Assembly (NCBI GenBank): GCA_008123405.1
Contig: VSSA01000018.1
Span: forward strand, 23,808-87,807
Origin: Nocardioides sp. BGMRC 2183
GTDB taxonomy: Bacteria; Actinomycetota; Actinomycetes; Propionibacteriales; Nocardioidaceae
Direction: 5' to 3'
DNA length: 64,000 bases
In this document: positions 17,256 through 25,882 of the stretch, one piece after another
Position numbering within the stretch: the first letter of the stretch is position 1
How the letters are laid out: each line of letters opens with the position of its first letter
Program-made: the position numbers and the translations under genes
The notes under the pieces: generated by a model
The model's input: the letters and a program-made list of their open reading frames with translations, nothing else
The model's database searches: none
What the model was told of the DNA's origin: nothing

Positions 17256-18785
17256 TCAGGCGGGGACTTGTTCCCGGTCGGCGACTCGGGAGAAGTGCAG
17301 GGCGTCGTCGACGACGGGACCGCCACGGACCAGACGGACGTCATCGAGGTAGCTCATCGACATCGCCCACGGCGCACCCTCACCCTGACGGGGCAGGTCG
17401 TCCAAGGAGCGCTGCACATAGCCGGCGGCGAAGTCCAGCAGGGGGCGCGTCTCCATCTCCGGGGCGATCGGCACGCAGGCGTCGTACCCGTGGGCATCCA
17501 TGTGGGCCAGCAGGCGGGTGAAGTGCTCGCAGAGCAGGCCGACCTTCAGCGTCCAGGAGGAGTTGGTGTAGCCGACGGCGAACGCGAAGTTCGGGACGCC
17601 GGAGAGCATCATCCCCTTGTAGGCGACGTGGTCGGGGGCGTGCATCGGCACGCCGTCGACGCTGACGTCGATGCCGCCGAAGAGCTTCAGGTTGAGCCCG
17701 GTGGCGGTGACGATGACGTCCGCCTCCAACACCGTGCCGTCCTCGAGCTCCACCCCGGCCTCGGTGAAGGTGCGGATCCGAGCGGTGGCCACGTCGGCCT
17801 TCCCGTGCCGGATGGCGCGGAAGAGGTCACCGTCGGGGACCGCGCAGAGTCGCTGGTCCCAGGGCCCGTACGGCGGGTTGAGGTGGGTGTCGACGTCGAA
17901 CCCCTCGGGCAGCGCCCGCTGGTTGACCCGACGAATGATCGACCGTGCCGCCTTCGGGAAGCGCTGCGCGAACTGGTAGACCAGCCGCTGCTGCCAGATG
18001 TACTTGGTACGCGCCGCCGCGAAGCCGCGCTCCTCCCCCAGCACGCGGGCCATCAGCTTGACCAGCTTGTCCTCCCCCGGCACCGGCATGACGTACGTCG
18101 GCGTCCGCTGCAGCATGGTGACCAGCTCGGCCCCCGCGTCGGCGAGCGCCGGCACCAGCGTCACGGCGGTCGCGCCGGAGCCGATCACGACCACCCGTTT
18201 CCCGGTGACGTCGAGGTCCTCGGGCCACTGCTGGGGGTGCACGAGCTGGCCCTGGAACCGGTCGCAGCCCTCGAAGTGCGGCGTGTAGCCCTGCTCGTAG
18301 TCGTAGTAGCCGGTGGCGCCGAAGATCCAACCGGCGGTGACCGCGAACCGCTCGCCGGTGTCGGCCCGCTCCACCTGCACGGTCCACCGCGCGTCCTCGC
18401 TGGACCAGCTCGCGCTCAACACCCGGTGCGAGTAGCGGATGTGCTCCTCGACCCCGCACTCGGCAGCGGTCTCACGTAGGTAGGAGAGGATCTTGTCGGC
18501 GCTGGCGATCGCTTGGGAGTCGCGCCACGGCCGGAACTCGTAGCCGAAGGTGTAGAGGTCGGAGTCGGAGCGGATGCCCGGGTAACGGAACAGGTCCCAG
18601 GTGCCGCCGGAGACCTCCCGGCCCTCGAAGATCGCGAAGGTCGTTCCCGGGCGATCGGCGACCAGGTAGCGCCCGGCGCCGATCCCGGAGATGCCGGCAC
18701 CGACGATGAGGACGTCGAGGTGCTCGGCAGGCTCAGCGACTCCGGGAGCTGTCGCGGGCTGGGTGGCGGCGGGGGCGTCGGACAC
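17256..18785 (-). CDS. ethA: EthA-type flavin-containing Baeyer-Villiger monooxygenase
   Basis: 509 residues from GTG 18785 with a consensus AGGAGG ribosome-binding site. FAD-binding GAGISGIGAGRYL at the N-terminus, GGTWDLFRYPGIRSDSDLYT, the Baeyer-Villiger fingerprint FQGQLVHPQQWPE, and the NADPH Rossmann motif VIGSGATAVTLVPALADAG. The order and wording follow mycobacterial EthA closely, including a DQRLC...DGDLFRAIRHGKADV stretch. The family inserts oxygen beside ketones or S-oxygenates thioamides such as ethionamide; the native substrate here is unknown. Divergent to a PucR-type regulator, which is a likely controller. Confidence 0.88.
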   Translation of the reverse strand: MSDAPAATQPATAPGVAEPAEHLDVLIVGAGISGIGAGRYLVADRPGTTFAIFEGREVSGGTWDLFRYPGIRSDSDLYTFGYEFRPWRDSQAIASADKILSYLRETAAECGVEEHIRYSHRVLSASWSSEDARWTVQVERADTGERFAVTAGWIFGATGYYDYEQGYTPHFEGCDRFQGQLVHPQQWPEDLDVTGKRVVVIGSGATAVTLVPALADAGAELVTMLQRTPTYVMPVPGEDKLVKLMARVLGEERGFAAARTKYIWQQRLVYQFAQRFPKAARSIIRRVNQRALPEGFDVDTHLNPPYGPWDQRLCAVPDGDLFRAIRHGKADVATARIRTFTEAGVELEDGTVLEADVIVTATGLNLKLFGGIDVSVDGVPMHAPDHVAYKGMMLSGVPNFAFAVGYTNSSWTLKVGLLCEHFTRLLAHMDAHGYDACVPIAPEMETRPLLDFAAGYVQRSLDDLPRQGEGAPWAMSMSYLDDVRLVRGGPVVDDALHFSRVADREQVPA

Positions 18786-18870
18786 TGATTCCTCCTGGTG
18801 CTCACCTCGCCGCGCTCGGCGAGGACCCTTCCATCGTGCCCGTGCGCCGGGTCCCGAGGGAAGGTCCACA

Positions 18871-18899
18871 GTGCAGCGTTCTGCACCACGGCCTGGTGC
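18871..18899. promoter_or_regulatory. double palindrome between ethA-like and pucR-like genes
   Basis: Two overlapping dyads: GTGCAG-CGTT-CTGCAC (18871-18886) and GCACCA-CGGCC-TGGTGC (18883-18899), both with perfect 6-bp arms. They sit where the -35 region of the rightward gene would be; its -10 TAGGGT is at 18919-18924, seven bases before ATG 18931 (leaderless). A natural candidate operator for the PucR-type regulator acting on both genes. Confidence 0.5.
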
Positions 18900-18930
18900 G
18901 ACATGACCCTTCTGGGACTAGGGTGGCCGG

Positions 18931-20145
18931 ATGCACTGGACTCCGCCATCCCCTCGGGTCCGTCAGCTGATCCGGGCAGCTGCCGAGGTCTCGCTCCGTT
19001 CGGCCGAGGAGTGGATCAGCGAGGTCGACCAGGCCACGCTCTCCCACCCGATCACCGCGTTGATCGCTGCGGACCCGAGCCTCAACGAGGCGGTACGACG
19101 TGGCAACTACGACAACATGGTCGCCTGGGCCAGCGGCAACCTGCGTGCACCCGGCGAACCGGTCCCGGCCAACACCAGCGACGTCCAGCTCGAGATCGCC
19201 CGCGACCTCGTACGGCGAGGCGTTCTCGAGCTGGCCATCGACACCTATCGCACCGGGCAGAACGCTGCGTGGCAGCGGTGGATGACGGTCTGCTTCTCAC
19301 TGACCGACGACGCCGCCGAGCTGCAGGAGCTGTTGGCGGTCACCGCGGCGTCGATCAGCGCCTTCATCGACGACACCATCGCGGCCGTCGCCGGGCGGAT
19401 GTCCGCCGAACGCGGCCAGCTCACCCGCGGGTCCGAGGCCGAGCGGCGCGACCTGGTCACCGCGGTGCTGCAGGGCTCCTCGGTGGCCCCGGAGCACGCC
19501 GAACGCGTCCTCGGGTACGGCGTCGGCGGACCCCACCTGGCCGCCGTGATCTGGACCGACGCCGGCGCCGGCGACCTCGACTCCCTGGAGCGGACCGCCG
19601 AGGCTCTGATGCGGTCGACCGGTGCCCGCACCCGGCTGACCGTGGTCGCGGCCGCCACCACACTGTGGCTGTGGCTGCCGGTCGCCCGGGCCCCGGTGGC
19701 CGACGACCTGGCCGACATCCGCGCGGCCGACCAGGTTCGCGTCGCGTTGGGCGCACCCGGCGACGGGGTCGAGGGGTTCCGACGCAGCCACGGAGAGGCG
19801 CTCGAGGTGCGACGCTTCGTCACCGCGGTCGGCGCCGTGGATCCGCTGGTCACCTTCGACGAGGTGCGACTCGCCGCCCTGGTGGGCGCCGACCCGACCC
19901 GGGCCGACGACTTCGTCCGCGGGGTCCTCGGGGCACTGGCGGACGCGCCGACCGAGCTCCGCGAGACCGTCCGGGTCTACCTGGCCAGCCTCGGCAACGC
20001 CGCCACCACCGCCCAGACGCTGTTCACCCACCGCAACACGGTGGTCCGACGACTCGCCCGCGCCGACACCCTCCTCCCGCGACCGCTGGCCACCGACCCG
20101 GTGCGGGTCGGGGTGGCGTTGGAGGTGCTGCGCTGGCAGGGGTGA
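18931..20145 (+). CDS. PucR/CdaR-type transcriptional regulator
   Basis: 404 residues. The last 60 residues carry the PucR helix-turn-helix: VYLASLGNAATTAQTLFTHRN then TVVRRLARADTLL and DPVRVGVALEVLRW. The N-terminal part is a helical domain shared with other actinobacterial PucR proteins (EEWISEVDQATLSHPITALI), and the centre (about 180-300) a GGDEF-like relic. Relatives usually activate an adjacent catabolic gene when bound to a metabolite. Its position back-to-back with the EthA-type gene, with palindromes between, makes that gene the likely target. Confidence 0.8.
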   Translation: MHWTPPSPRVRQLIRAAAEVSLRSAEEWISEVDQATLSHPITALIAADPSLNEAVRRGNYDNMVAWASGNLRAPGEPVPANTSDVQLEIARDLVRRGVLELAIDTYRTGQNAAWQRWMTVCFSLTDDAAELQELLAVTAASISAFIDDTIAAVAGRMSAERGQLTRGSEAERRDLVTAVLQGSSVAPEHAERVLGYGVGGPHLAAVIWTDAGAGDLDSLERTAEALMRSTGARTRLTVVAAATTLWLWLPVARAPVADDLADIRAADQVRVALGAPGDGVEGFRRSHGEALEVRRFVTAVGAVDPLVTFDEVRLAALVGADPTRADDFVRGVLGALADAPTELRETVRVYLASLGNAATTAQTLFTHRNTVVRRLARADTLLPRPLATDPVRVGVALEVLRWQG

Positions 20146-20229
20146 GGAGCATGCGAGATTCGTCTCGGAAGAGAGCGTCCACGCCTGGCGTTGTCACCGA
20201 GGAACCACCGTCACCAGGAAGGATCGGCA

Positions 20230-21207
20230 ATGCGCGCAGTCGTGCACCAGCAGTTCGGAGAGCCCAGCGAGGTGCTCGCGGTCGAGGAGGTCGACGTACC
20301 GGAGCCGGGACGCGGGGAGGTGCGCTTGCGGGTGCTGCTGAGCCCGATCCACAACCACGACCTGTGGACGGTACGCGGCAGTTATGGGTTCAAGCCCGAG
20401 CTGCCGGCCCGCGCCGGCACCGAGGTGGTCGGCATCGTCGACGCGCTCGGCGAAGGTGTCGAGGGACTCGAGGTCGGCCAGCGAGTGGCGACCGGTGGCG
20501 CTTTCGGCGCGTGGGCGGAGTATGTGGTCACCAAGGCCGGCGGCCTGATCCCGATCCCCGACGACCTGAGCGACGAGGTCGCCGCCCAGCTCGTCGCGAT
20601 GCCGTTCAGCGCGATCACCCTGCTCGCCTCACTCGACCTGGGCGAGGGCGACTGGCTGGTGCAGAACGCCGCCAACGGCGCGGTCGGCCGGATGGTCGCC
20701 CAGCTCGCCGCCGCGCGCGGGATCCGCGTCCTCGGTCTGGTACGACGCAGCGCGGCCGTCGAGGAGCTCGCTGAGCTCGGGATCGGCGATGTCGTCGCCA
20801 CCGACACCGACGACTGGAAGCAGCGGGTGACCGAGGTGACCGGAGGCGCGCCGATCAAGGCCGGCGTCGACTCCGTCGGCGGCCGCCCGGCCGGCGACGT
20901 CCTGGCGCTGCTCGCCGACGGCGGCACGCTGGTGATCTTCGGCGCGATGGACTCCCCGCGACTGGACCTCTCCTCGGGCGACGTGATCTTCAAGGAGGCC
21001 GTGGTGCGCGGCTTCTGGGCGAGCAAGGTGATCGGCTCGATGCCGGCCCAGCAGCGCCGTGCGTTCTTCGCCGAACTGGTGCAGCGTGCCGGCGACGGAT
21101 CGCTGGACCTCTCGGTGGAGAAGGTCTATCCCCTGGCGGAGGTCCGGGAGGCGTCGGCCGCGAACTTCCGTCCCGGGCGGCGCGGCAAGCTGCTGCTGCG
21201 ACCGTGA
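20230..21207 (+). CDS. MDR-family zinc-type dehydrogenase / enoyl reductase
   Basis: 325 residues from ATG 20230 with AGGAAGGA upstream. Medium-chain reductase: MRAVVHQQFGEPSEVL, PARAGTEVVGIVDALGEGVE, then the Rossmann NADPH site VQNAANGAVGRMVAQLAAARG. The usual catalytic-zinc Cys is missing (LSPIHNHDLWTVRGSYG) as is the structural four-Cys lobe, so it resembles the quinone-reductase / trans-2-enoyl-CoA-reductase branch (2-enoyl thioester reduction) and not a zinc alcohol dehydrogenase. GTGA overlap with the following gene. Confidence 0.8.
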   Translation: MRAVVHQQFGEPSEVLAVEEVDVPEPGRGEVRLRVLLSPIHNHDLWTVRGSYGFKPELPARAGTEVVGIVDALGEGVEGLEVGQRVATGGAFGAWAEYVVTKAGGLIPIPDDLSDEVAAQLVAMPFSAITLLASLDLGEGDWLVQNAANGAVGRMVAQLAAARGIRVLGLVRRSAAVEELAELGIGDVVATDTDDWKQRVTEVTGGAPIKAGVDSVGGRPAGDVLALLADGGTLVIFGAMDSPRLDLSSGDVIFKEAVVRGFWASKVIGSMPAQQRRAFFAELVQRAGDGSLDLSVEKVYPLAEVREASAANFRPGRRGKLLLRP

Positions 21208-21851
21208 CCGCCTCGGAGGTCGCCCTCGGCGAGCGCCTGGCGAGCTGGCTGGAGGGCCTCGAGCTGGCCGACCTGCTCGCCGACGCCGGGTTGCCGTCGT
21301 ACCGGCGGGACCTGGGCGGCGTGGTGCGCTGGCACGACACGGCGACCGGCACACCGCTGACCGCGGATCAGCTGCGTCAACTGGATCGGGTGCTGCGCCA
21401 GGAGGGCGAGGACCCCGACCACGCGGTGCCGGTTGCGCTGGTGCAGCTGCGGCGCCAGGTTACTGTGCGCGCCCGGTTGGTCGCCAGCCGCACGCTCGAC
21501 TACGCCGGCCTGGCGGAGCTGCGTGGGATCAGCGAGAACGCCGCCCGGTTCGCGGTGCACAAGGACGCCTCGCGACACCGCCTGCTGCTGGTGCCGCAGC
21601 AGGGCGAGGTGCTGATCCCCGCATTCCAGCTGACCGAGCGCGGCGAGGTGCGCGACGAGCTCGCCCCGGTACTCGAACCGCTGCTCGCGGCGGGAATGGA
21701 CCCGTGGCAGGTCTGGGCCTGGCTGACCCACCCGGCCGGCCTGCTCGGCGGGATGGTGCCCGAGCAGGCGGCCGCCGATCCCGAGGAGGCCGCGATCGTG
21801 CGGCACGCCGCGGTCCGGCTCGCCGAACGGGTCAGCGGACCCGCCAGCTGA
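21204..21851 (+). CDS. unknown protein with MbcA/ParS-like C-terminal domain
   Basis: 215 residues from GTG 21204 (GTGA overlap with the reductase gene). The middle has a possible helix-turn-helix-like stretch (YAGLAELRGISENAARFAVH) and the end, MDPWQVWAWLTHPAGLLGGM with VPEQAAADPEEAAIV, resembles the Xre/MbcA/ParS (DUF2384) toxin-binding antitoxin domain. No RES-domain toxin gene is adjacent, so it may be a solitary regulator. It overlaps the convergent peptidase gene by 20 bp. Assignment is by pattern and only moderately sure. Confidence 0.55.
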   Translation: MTASEVALGERLASWLEGLELADLLADAGLPSYRRDLGGVVRWHDTATGTPLTADQLRQLDRVLRQEGEDPDHAVPVALVQLRRQVTVRARLVASRTLDYAGLAELRGISENAARFAVHKDASRHRLLLVPQQGEVLIPAFQLTERGEVRDELAPVLEPLLAAGMDPWQVWAWLTHPAGLLGGMVPEQAAADPEEAAIVRHAAVRLAERVSGPAS

Positions 21852-23190
21852 TCGATCGACTGGCGTTCTTCCGGATCTTCGGCGAGCGGACCGCCGTGGT
21901 GCGGTCGACGACCTTCACCCGCACCGTGTGCCGGCCGCGGCCGGGGACGCCGAGCGCGGCGGGGCTGGCGGACGTCCGCCCACGGGCCTTGCGGACCTCC
22001 CGGCCGTCGACGTACCAGCGGACCTGGAGGCGACCCAAGGCACCGACCGAGGCGAGGCGCAGCTTGATCCGCTTCTTGCGGCCGATCGCCTTGCCGCCCT
22101 TGACGTTGCTGCTCACCGGCTGGGCGTAGCGGTAGAAGCCATTGATCATCGCCTCGCGCCCGGGCAGGTTGAAGGGCTCACCGAGGTAGCGCATGATCGA
22201 GCTCTCGGTGGGGCGCCAGATGCCGCGGGCGACGTACATGCCTCCCTGGTGGACCCCGACGGTGCCGCCGGAGGGGTCGGCCGCGCCGAGCCAGCGGTAC
22301 CACTTGCGCCGGTGGTCGCGCAGATAGGTGACGCTGCCGTGGACGGTGACGTTGGGCGGACCGACCTCGCGCGTGCTGCCGAGCGCGCAACTGCCGCACG
22401 TCCAGTACTCGTCGGCCAGTTTGCCGAGCGCGTGCGCGATCTCGTGCGACCCGATCTCGGACGACGAGGCGTGATCGGAGGAGAGTGTGGCCACCCCGGT
22501 CAGGCCGCGGACGCCTTGGAAGTAGCCTGCGCCGCCGTAGCGATCGGAGTTGGCCACCACGACCGCGAGCTCGGCCTGCGGCGCCTTCTTGGCGTAACGC
22601 CGCACGGCATTGACGTTGACGCAGATCAACCGCTCCAGTCCGTCGCACCAGAAGTAGGCGCCCAGCGCCGTCCGCTTGTCGTTGACGTTGCCGGGATTGG
22701 TGTCGCGGTCGCGGTCGATCCCGGAGTCGCGCGAGACCGCCTGCACCATCCAGACGTTCATCAGGCCGCGATAGCTCTTGTACGGCTCGATCGAGGTCAA
22801 CTGCTTCCAGCGTGCTCGGGCGTCCGCGCGGAAATCGTCTTGTTGGGCGGCGGTGTAGCCGTCGCCCGTGATCACCACGTCGAGCCGGTCACGCGAGGTT
22901 CCGGTCTTCGCGAGCGGCCGCACCTTGCCATCCACCCTGCCGGCGCGCGCGTCGCCGCGCAGCGCGTCGGGGTCCTGGGTCGCCGGCGTGGGGTCGACGT
23001 CCCGATAGCCGCCGGGCGCCCCCTCCTCCGGCGGCACCTCCACCTCGATCGTCCCCGCACCCCCCGCCGATGTCTCCGGTACGACGGAGCCCGGCCCGCG
23101 TCCGTCCTCGGCTGCGGCCAGGGCCGGCGTCAGAAGTGCGGCGCTCAGCAGGGCGACAGGGACGAGCAGACGACGACGGGATGAGCGCAC
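21832..23190 (-). CDS. secreted M64-family metallopeptidase (IgA-peptidase M64 fold)
   Basis: 452 residues from GTG 23190 with GGAGGT upstream. Signal peptide SSRRRLLVPVALLSAALLTPALAA. Catalytic zinc motif HEIAH at residues 249-253, followed by ALGKLADEYW, the form (HExxH...DEY) typical of M64. The entry block LDVVITGDGYTAAQQDDF is also characteristic. The C-terminal 80 residues (KRIKLRLASVG...RGRHTVRVKVVDRT) form a basic Ig-like domain. It would act outside the cell on proteins; true IgA cleavage is not implied. Confidence 0.85.
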   Translation of the reverse strand: MRSSRRRLLVPVALLSAALLTPALAAAEDGRGPGSVVPETSAGGAGTIEVEVPPEEGAPGGYRDVDPTPATQDPDALRGDARAGRVDGKVRPLAKTGTSRDRLDVVITGDGYTAAQQDDFRADARARWKQLTSIEPYKSYRGLMNVWMVQAVSRDSGIDRDRDTNPGNVNDKRTALGAYFWCDGLERLICVNVNAVRRYAKKAPQAELAVVVANSDRYGGAGYFQGVRGLTGVATLSSDHASSSEIGSHEIAHALGKLADEYWTCGSCALGSTREVGPPNVTVHGSVTYLRDHRRKWYRWLGAADPSGGTVGVHQGGMYVARGIWRPTESSIMRYLGEPFNLPGREAMINGFYRYAQPVSSNVKGGKAIGRKKRIKLRLASVGALGRLQVRWYVDGREVRKARGRTSASPAALGVPGRGRHTVRVKVVDRTTAVRSPKIRKNASRSISWRVR

Positions 23191-23297
23191 CGTGACCTCC
23201 AGGTCGGCAGGACTGACCGAGGCCGGCTCTCTCGTGATGCCGGTTCCCCGTGGGACCCGACAGTCTGCCCCACCCGACTCCGCCCCGGGAGATCCGC

Positions 23298-23380
23298 CGA
23301 CCCGGCTCAAACGCACACGCGGATCGCGTCGAGCCGGCTCAAACGCACACGCGGATCCCGCCGAGCCGGCTCAAACGCAG
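23298..23380. repeat. 32-bp tandem repeat, 2.6 copies, in a divergent spacer
   Basis: Units at 23298-23329 and 23330-23361 and a partial third at 23362-23380 share GCCGGCTCAAACGCACACGC. The unit contains the palindrome GAGCCGGCTC. No spacers separate the copies, so it is not CRISPR. The 331-base region 23191-23521 between two secreted-protein genes holds this repeat and the promoter and leader of the transglycosylase gene; I could not identify a riboswitch in it. Confidence 0.7.
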
Positions 23381-23521
23381 GTCGGAATCGACCTCCGTTC
23401 GCGCCGGGTCAGCGCCAACGGAAGGTGAACAATTCATCGCCAACAGAAGGGAACTTGGACATTCCCTGGACCGCGGACGGTGATCCATCGCAGACTTGGC
23501 GGTCCGGAGGGAAATCTGACC

Positions 23522-24883
23522 ATGTCGACGCACAAGGCCCGGCGGGGCCACCTGACCAGTCATCGACCCGCGACCAAGGGTCGGGGCCGCCGGTTGCCAG
23601 CGCCCCGGCGGCAGTCGGTGCTGAGACCGTTCGCCGTCGCATCGGTCAGCGCCCTCCTCGCGATGGGGGCGGTCTCGAGCGGCGTCGCGCTGCAGATGTC
23701 GGCCCAGGACGCTCCGCCGCCCGCGCCGGTGCCGGTGATCGTCGGCAGCGACGACGCCGAACCGGACACCATGCTGCCGGCCGGCGTCCGTGCCGCGCAG
23801 TTGCCGGACGAGGTCTCTGCCAACGCCCAGCGTCCCTACCCGCGAAACCTCCGCGTCGGTGCCGAGCATGCCCGCGACATCCCGGCTGCGGCGATCTCCA
23901 GCTACCAGCGGGCCGACCTGGTGCTGCAGGACGCTGCGCCGAGCTGTGGCATGTCCTGGCCACTGTTGGCCGCGGTGGGCCGGGTGGAGTCCGACCACGG
24001 GCGGGCTGACGGCGGTCGCCTCAGCGGCAAGGGCGTCGTACGGCCGGCGGTGGTCGGGGTGGCCCTCGACGGTCGACGCGGCACCGAGCGGCAGCCGGAC
24101 ACCGACAACGGACGGCTCGACGGAGACCGGCGCTGGGATCGCGCGGTCGGCCCGATGGGCATCTCTCCGACGCTGTGGTCGGTGGTCGGGGTCGACGGCG
24201 ACGCCGACGGCACCCGCAATCCGCAGGATCTCGATGACGCAGCACTCGCCGCCGGCGTGACGCTCTGCAGCCACGGCGGCGACCTGACTCGCCGAGCACA
24301 GCTGATCCGGGCGTTGCAGCACTACAACCCGGCCGACGGCTACGCCGATCTGGTCGCGCGGGTCGCACAGCGCTACGAGGCCGATGCCGACAAGCTGGAC
24401 CTGCCCGCACCCGGCGTCGTGCCGATCAGCCTGCCGATCAACCTCGCCGAGACGCCGGACCCGAAGGCCACCACGACGCAGCCGACCTCCCACGGTCCGT
24501 TCGACACCTTCGACGCCGACCCGGACGGCTCGCTCTCGGCGAAGCCCGGGGACCGGCTGACGGGTCGTCCCAGCTTCTCGGCGGACCCGACCATCACACC
24601 CACCACCAAGCCGACGACCAAGCCGACGACCAAGCCGACGACCAAGCCGACCGGCGAGCCCACCACGGAACCGACCGCCTGCCCGACCCCGACGGCGACC
24701 GAGACGGTCACCGCCGAGCCAGCTGAGGACGGGACCTACACGCCGGGTGCCGAGCCGACGGAACTGCCGACCGACGAGCCGGTCGAGGACTGTTCCCCGA
24801 CCCCGGAGGCCACCCCGACGGTCACGGTGACGGTCACACCGCCGCTTCCTGCGCCGACGGGCAAGCCGCTCAAGACGCCCTAG
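23522..24883 (+). CDS. secreted lytic transglycosylase-like protein with Pro-Thr tail
   Basis: 453 residues from ATG 23522 (GGAGGGAAATC upstream). A membrane/signal segment RPFAVASVSALLAMGAVSSG after a basic N-terminus, then an SLT/MltB-like domain: MSWPLLAAVGRVESDHGRA with the catalytic Glu, AVGPMGISPTLW and LIRALQHYNPADGYADLVAR. It would cut peptidoglycan glycan strands. The last 130 residues are a low-complexity wall-spanning tail with four TTKP units and clustered TPTATETVTAEP/TVTVTVTP runs. The end of the frame is the TAG inside the hairpin 24881-24904. Confidence 0.8.
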   Translation: MSTHKARRGHLTSHRPATKGRGRRLPAPRRQSVLRPFAVASVSALLAMGAVSSGVALQMSAQDAPPPAPVPVIVGSDDAEPDTMLPAGVRAAQLPDEVSANAQRPYPRNLRVGAEHARDIPAAAISSYQRADLVLQDAAPSCGMSWPLLAAVGRVESDHGRADGGRLSGKGVVRPAVVGVALDGRRGTERQPDTDNGRLDGDRRWDRAVGPMGISPTLWSVVGVDGDADGTRNPQDLDDAALAAGVTLCSHGGDLTRRAQLIRALQHYNPADGYADLVARVAQRYEADADKLDLPAPGVVPISLPINLAETPDPKATTTQPTSHGPFDTFDADPDGSLSAKPGDRLTGRPSFSADPTITPTTKPTTKPTTKPTTKPTGEPTTEPTACPTPTATETVTAEPAEDGTYTPGAEPTELPTDEPVEDCSPTPEATPTVTVTVTPPLPAPTGKPLKTP

Positions 24884-24904
24884 CCTCGACGTTTCACGAG
24901 GCTA
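24881..24904. terminator. bidirectional hairpin built from two stop codons
   Basis: TAGCCTCG (24881-24888), 8-nt loop, CGAGGCTA (24897-24904). The left arm begins with the TAG of the rightward gene and the right arm ends with the complement of the leftward gene's TAG, so the stem lies exactly between and including both stops of a convergent pair. Confidence 0.6.
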
Positions 24905-25882
24905 GAGCCCGCGGGCGGCGCGCCAGGCCTCGAACGCCTCCGCGCTGGTCTTCGACGGCGTGTAGCCGAAGACCTCTTTGAGCCGCGTGTTGTCGAGCAC
25001 CGGCCGATACTGCAGGAACCGCGTCTGCTCGGGCCCGTACGGCGACAGCCCGACCCGGTGGGCCACCGCCAGCACCCCCCGCAACAACGGCTCCGGGACG
25101 ACCAGCGTCGGTCGTCCCAGGCGCCGAGCGATCTCATCGACGCCGAGCGCCCCGTCACCGGCCACGTTGAAGACGCCGGTCTGCTCGGCGTCGACCGCCC
25201 GCTGGATCACCGCCGCCACGTCGGTGTCCCAGACGAAGACGAACGGCGAGTCGGCGCCTCGGATCCGCAGCAACCGTCTGCGTTCGAACAGCGCGGTGAT
25301 CTGGTTGTCGACCCGCTCGCCGAGGATCGTGCCGATCCGGAGCACCACCTGTTCCAGCTCGGGGTGGTCGCAGCGGAGCTCGGCCAACTCCTCCTCGACC
25401 AGCCGTTTGTGGTGGCTGTAGGCGAACTCGACGTTGCCGCGGACCGGGTCGTCCTCCCGCAGCCAGCCGTCGTGGGCCGCTCCGTTGTCCCGGTGGTAGC
25501 CATAGGCCGCTCCGGAGGAGGAGACCACCACCCGCCGGACCCCATGCTCCAGGCAGGCCCGCAGCACGTGACGCGACCCGTTGACGTCGACGTCGTATTC
25601 GAGGTCGCGGGTGGAGCCCTTGCCCGGGGTGACGATCGAGGCGAGATGCACCACCACCTCGGGGCGGTGCGCACCGATCACCGCCCGCACCTGCGCGGCA
25701 TCGGTGACATCCATGACCACGTGCTCGACGCCGTGCGCGCCCCCGTCGCCCCCCGGCAACCGCAGATCGGTGCTGACCACCCGGTGACCCGCGGCGGCAA
25801 GGCCGCTGACCACGGAGGTGCCGAGGAAGCCACCGCCGCCGGTGACGAGCACCGACCGCGGCGTCGTACCGCTGCCGCTCAT
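24902..25882 (-). CDS. NAD-dependent epimerase/dehydratase-family (extended SDR) protein
   Basis: 326 residues. Rossmann motif VTGGGGFLGTSVVSGLAAAG, VVHLASIVTPG, and the catalytic YSHHK (FAYSHHKRLVEEEL) of extended SDRs. The family modifies nucleotide sugars or reduces ketones on lipids and sterols. Last gene of a four-gene minus-strand operon in which every junction overlaps by 4 bp, so it should act with the upstream symporter, monooxygenase and SDR. The substrate is inferred to be a hydrophobic ketone or alcohol, not shown. Confidence 0.8.
   Translation of the reverse strand: MSGSGTTPRSVLVTGGGGFLGTSVVSGLAAAGHRVVSTDLRLPGGDGGAHGVEHVVMDVTDAAQVRAVIGAHRPEVVVHLASIVTPGKGSTRDLEYDVDVNGSRHVLRACLEHGVRRVVVSSSGAAYGYHRDNGAAHDGWLREDDPVRGNVEFAYSHHKRLVEEELAELRCDHPELEQVVLRIGTILGERVDNQITALFERRRLLRIRGADSPFVFVWDTDVAAVIQRAVDAEQTGVFNVAGDGALGVDEIARRLGRPTLVVPEPLLRGVLAVAHRVGLSPYGPEQTRFLQYRPVLDNTRLKEVFGYTPSKTSAEAFEAWRAARGL

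Noticed and set aside
20230-21207. Zinc alcohol dehydrogenase
   Set aside because: Both the catalytic Cys and the structural-zinc cysteine lobe are missing, so the zinc-independent reductase branch fits better.
21204-21851. Complete toxin-antitoxin module
   Set aside because: The candidate antitoxin-like protein has no adjacent RES or other toxin gene.
23298-23380. Possible CRISPR array
   Set aside because: Repeats are directly adjacent with no spacers and no cas genes are near.
23396-23521. c-di-AMP riboswitch before the transglycosylase gene
   Set aside because: Such switches often precede wall hydrolases in actinobacteria, but the conserved aptamer words are not present in this leader.
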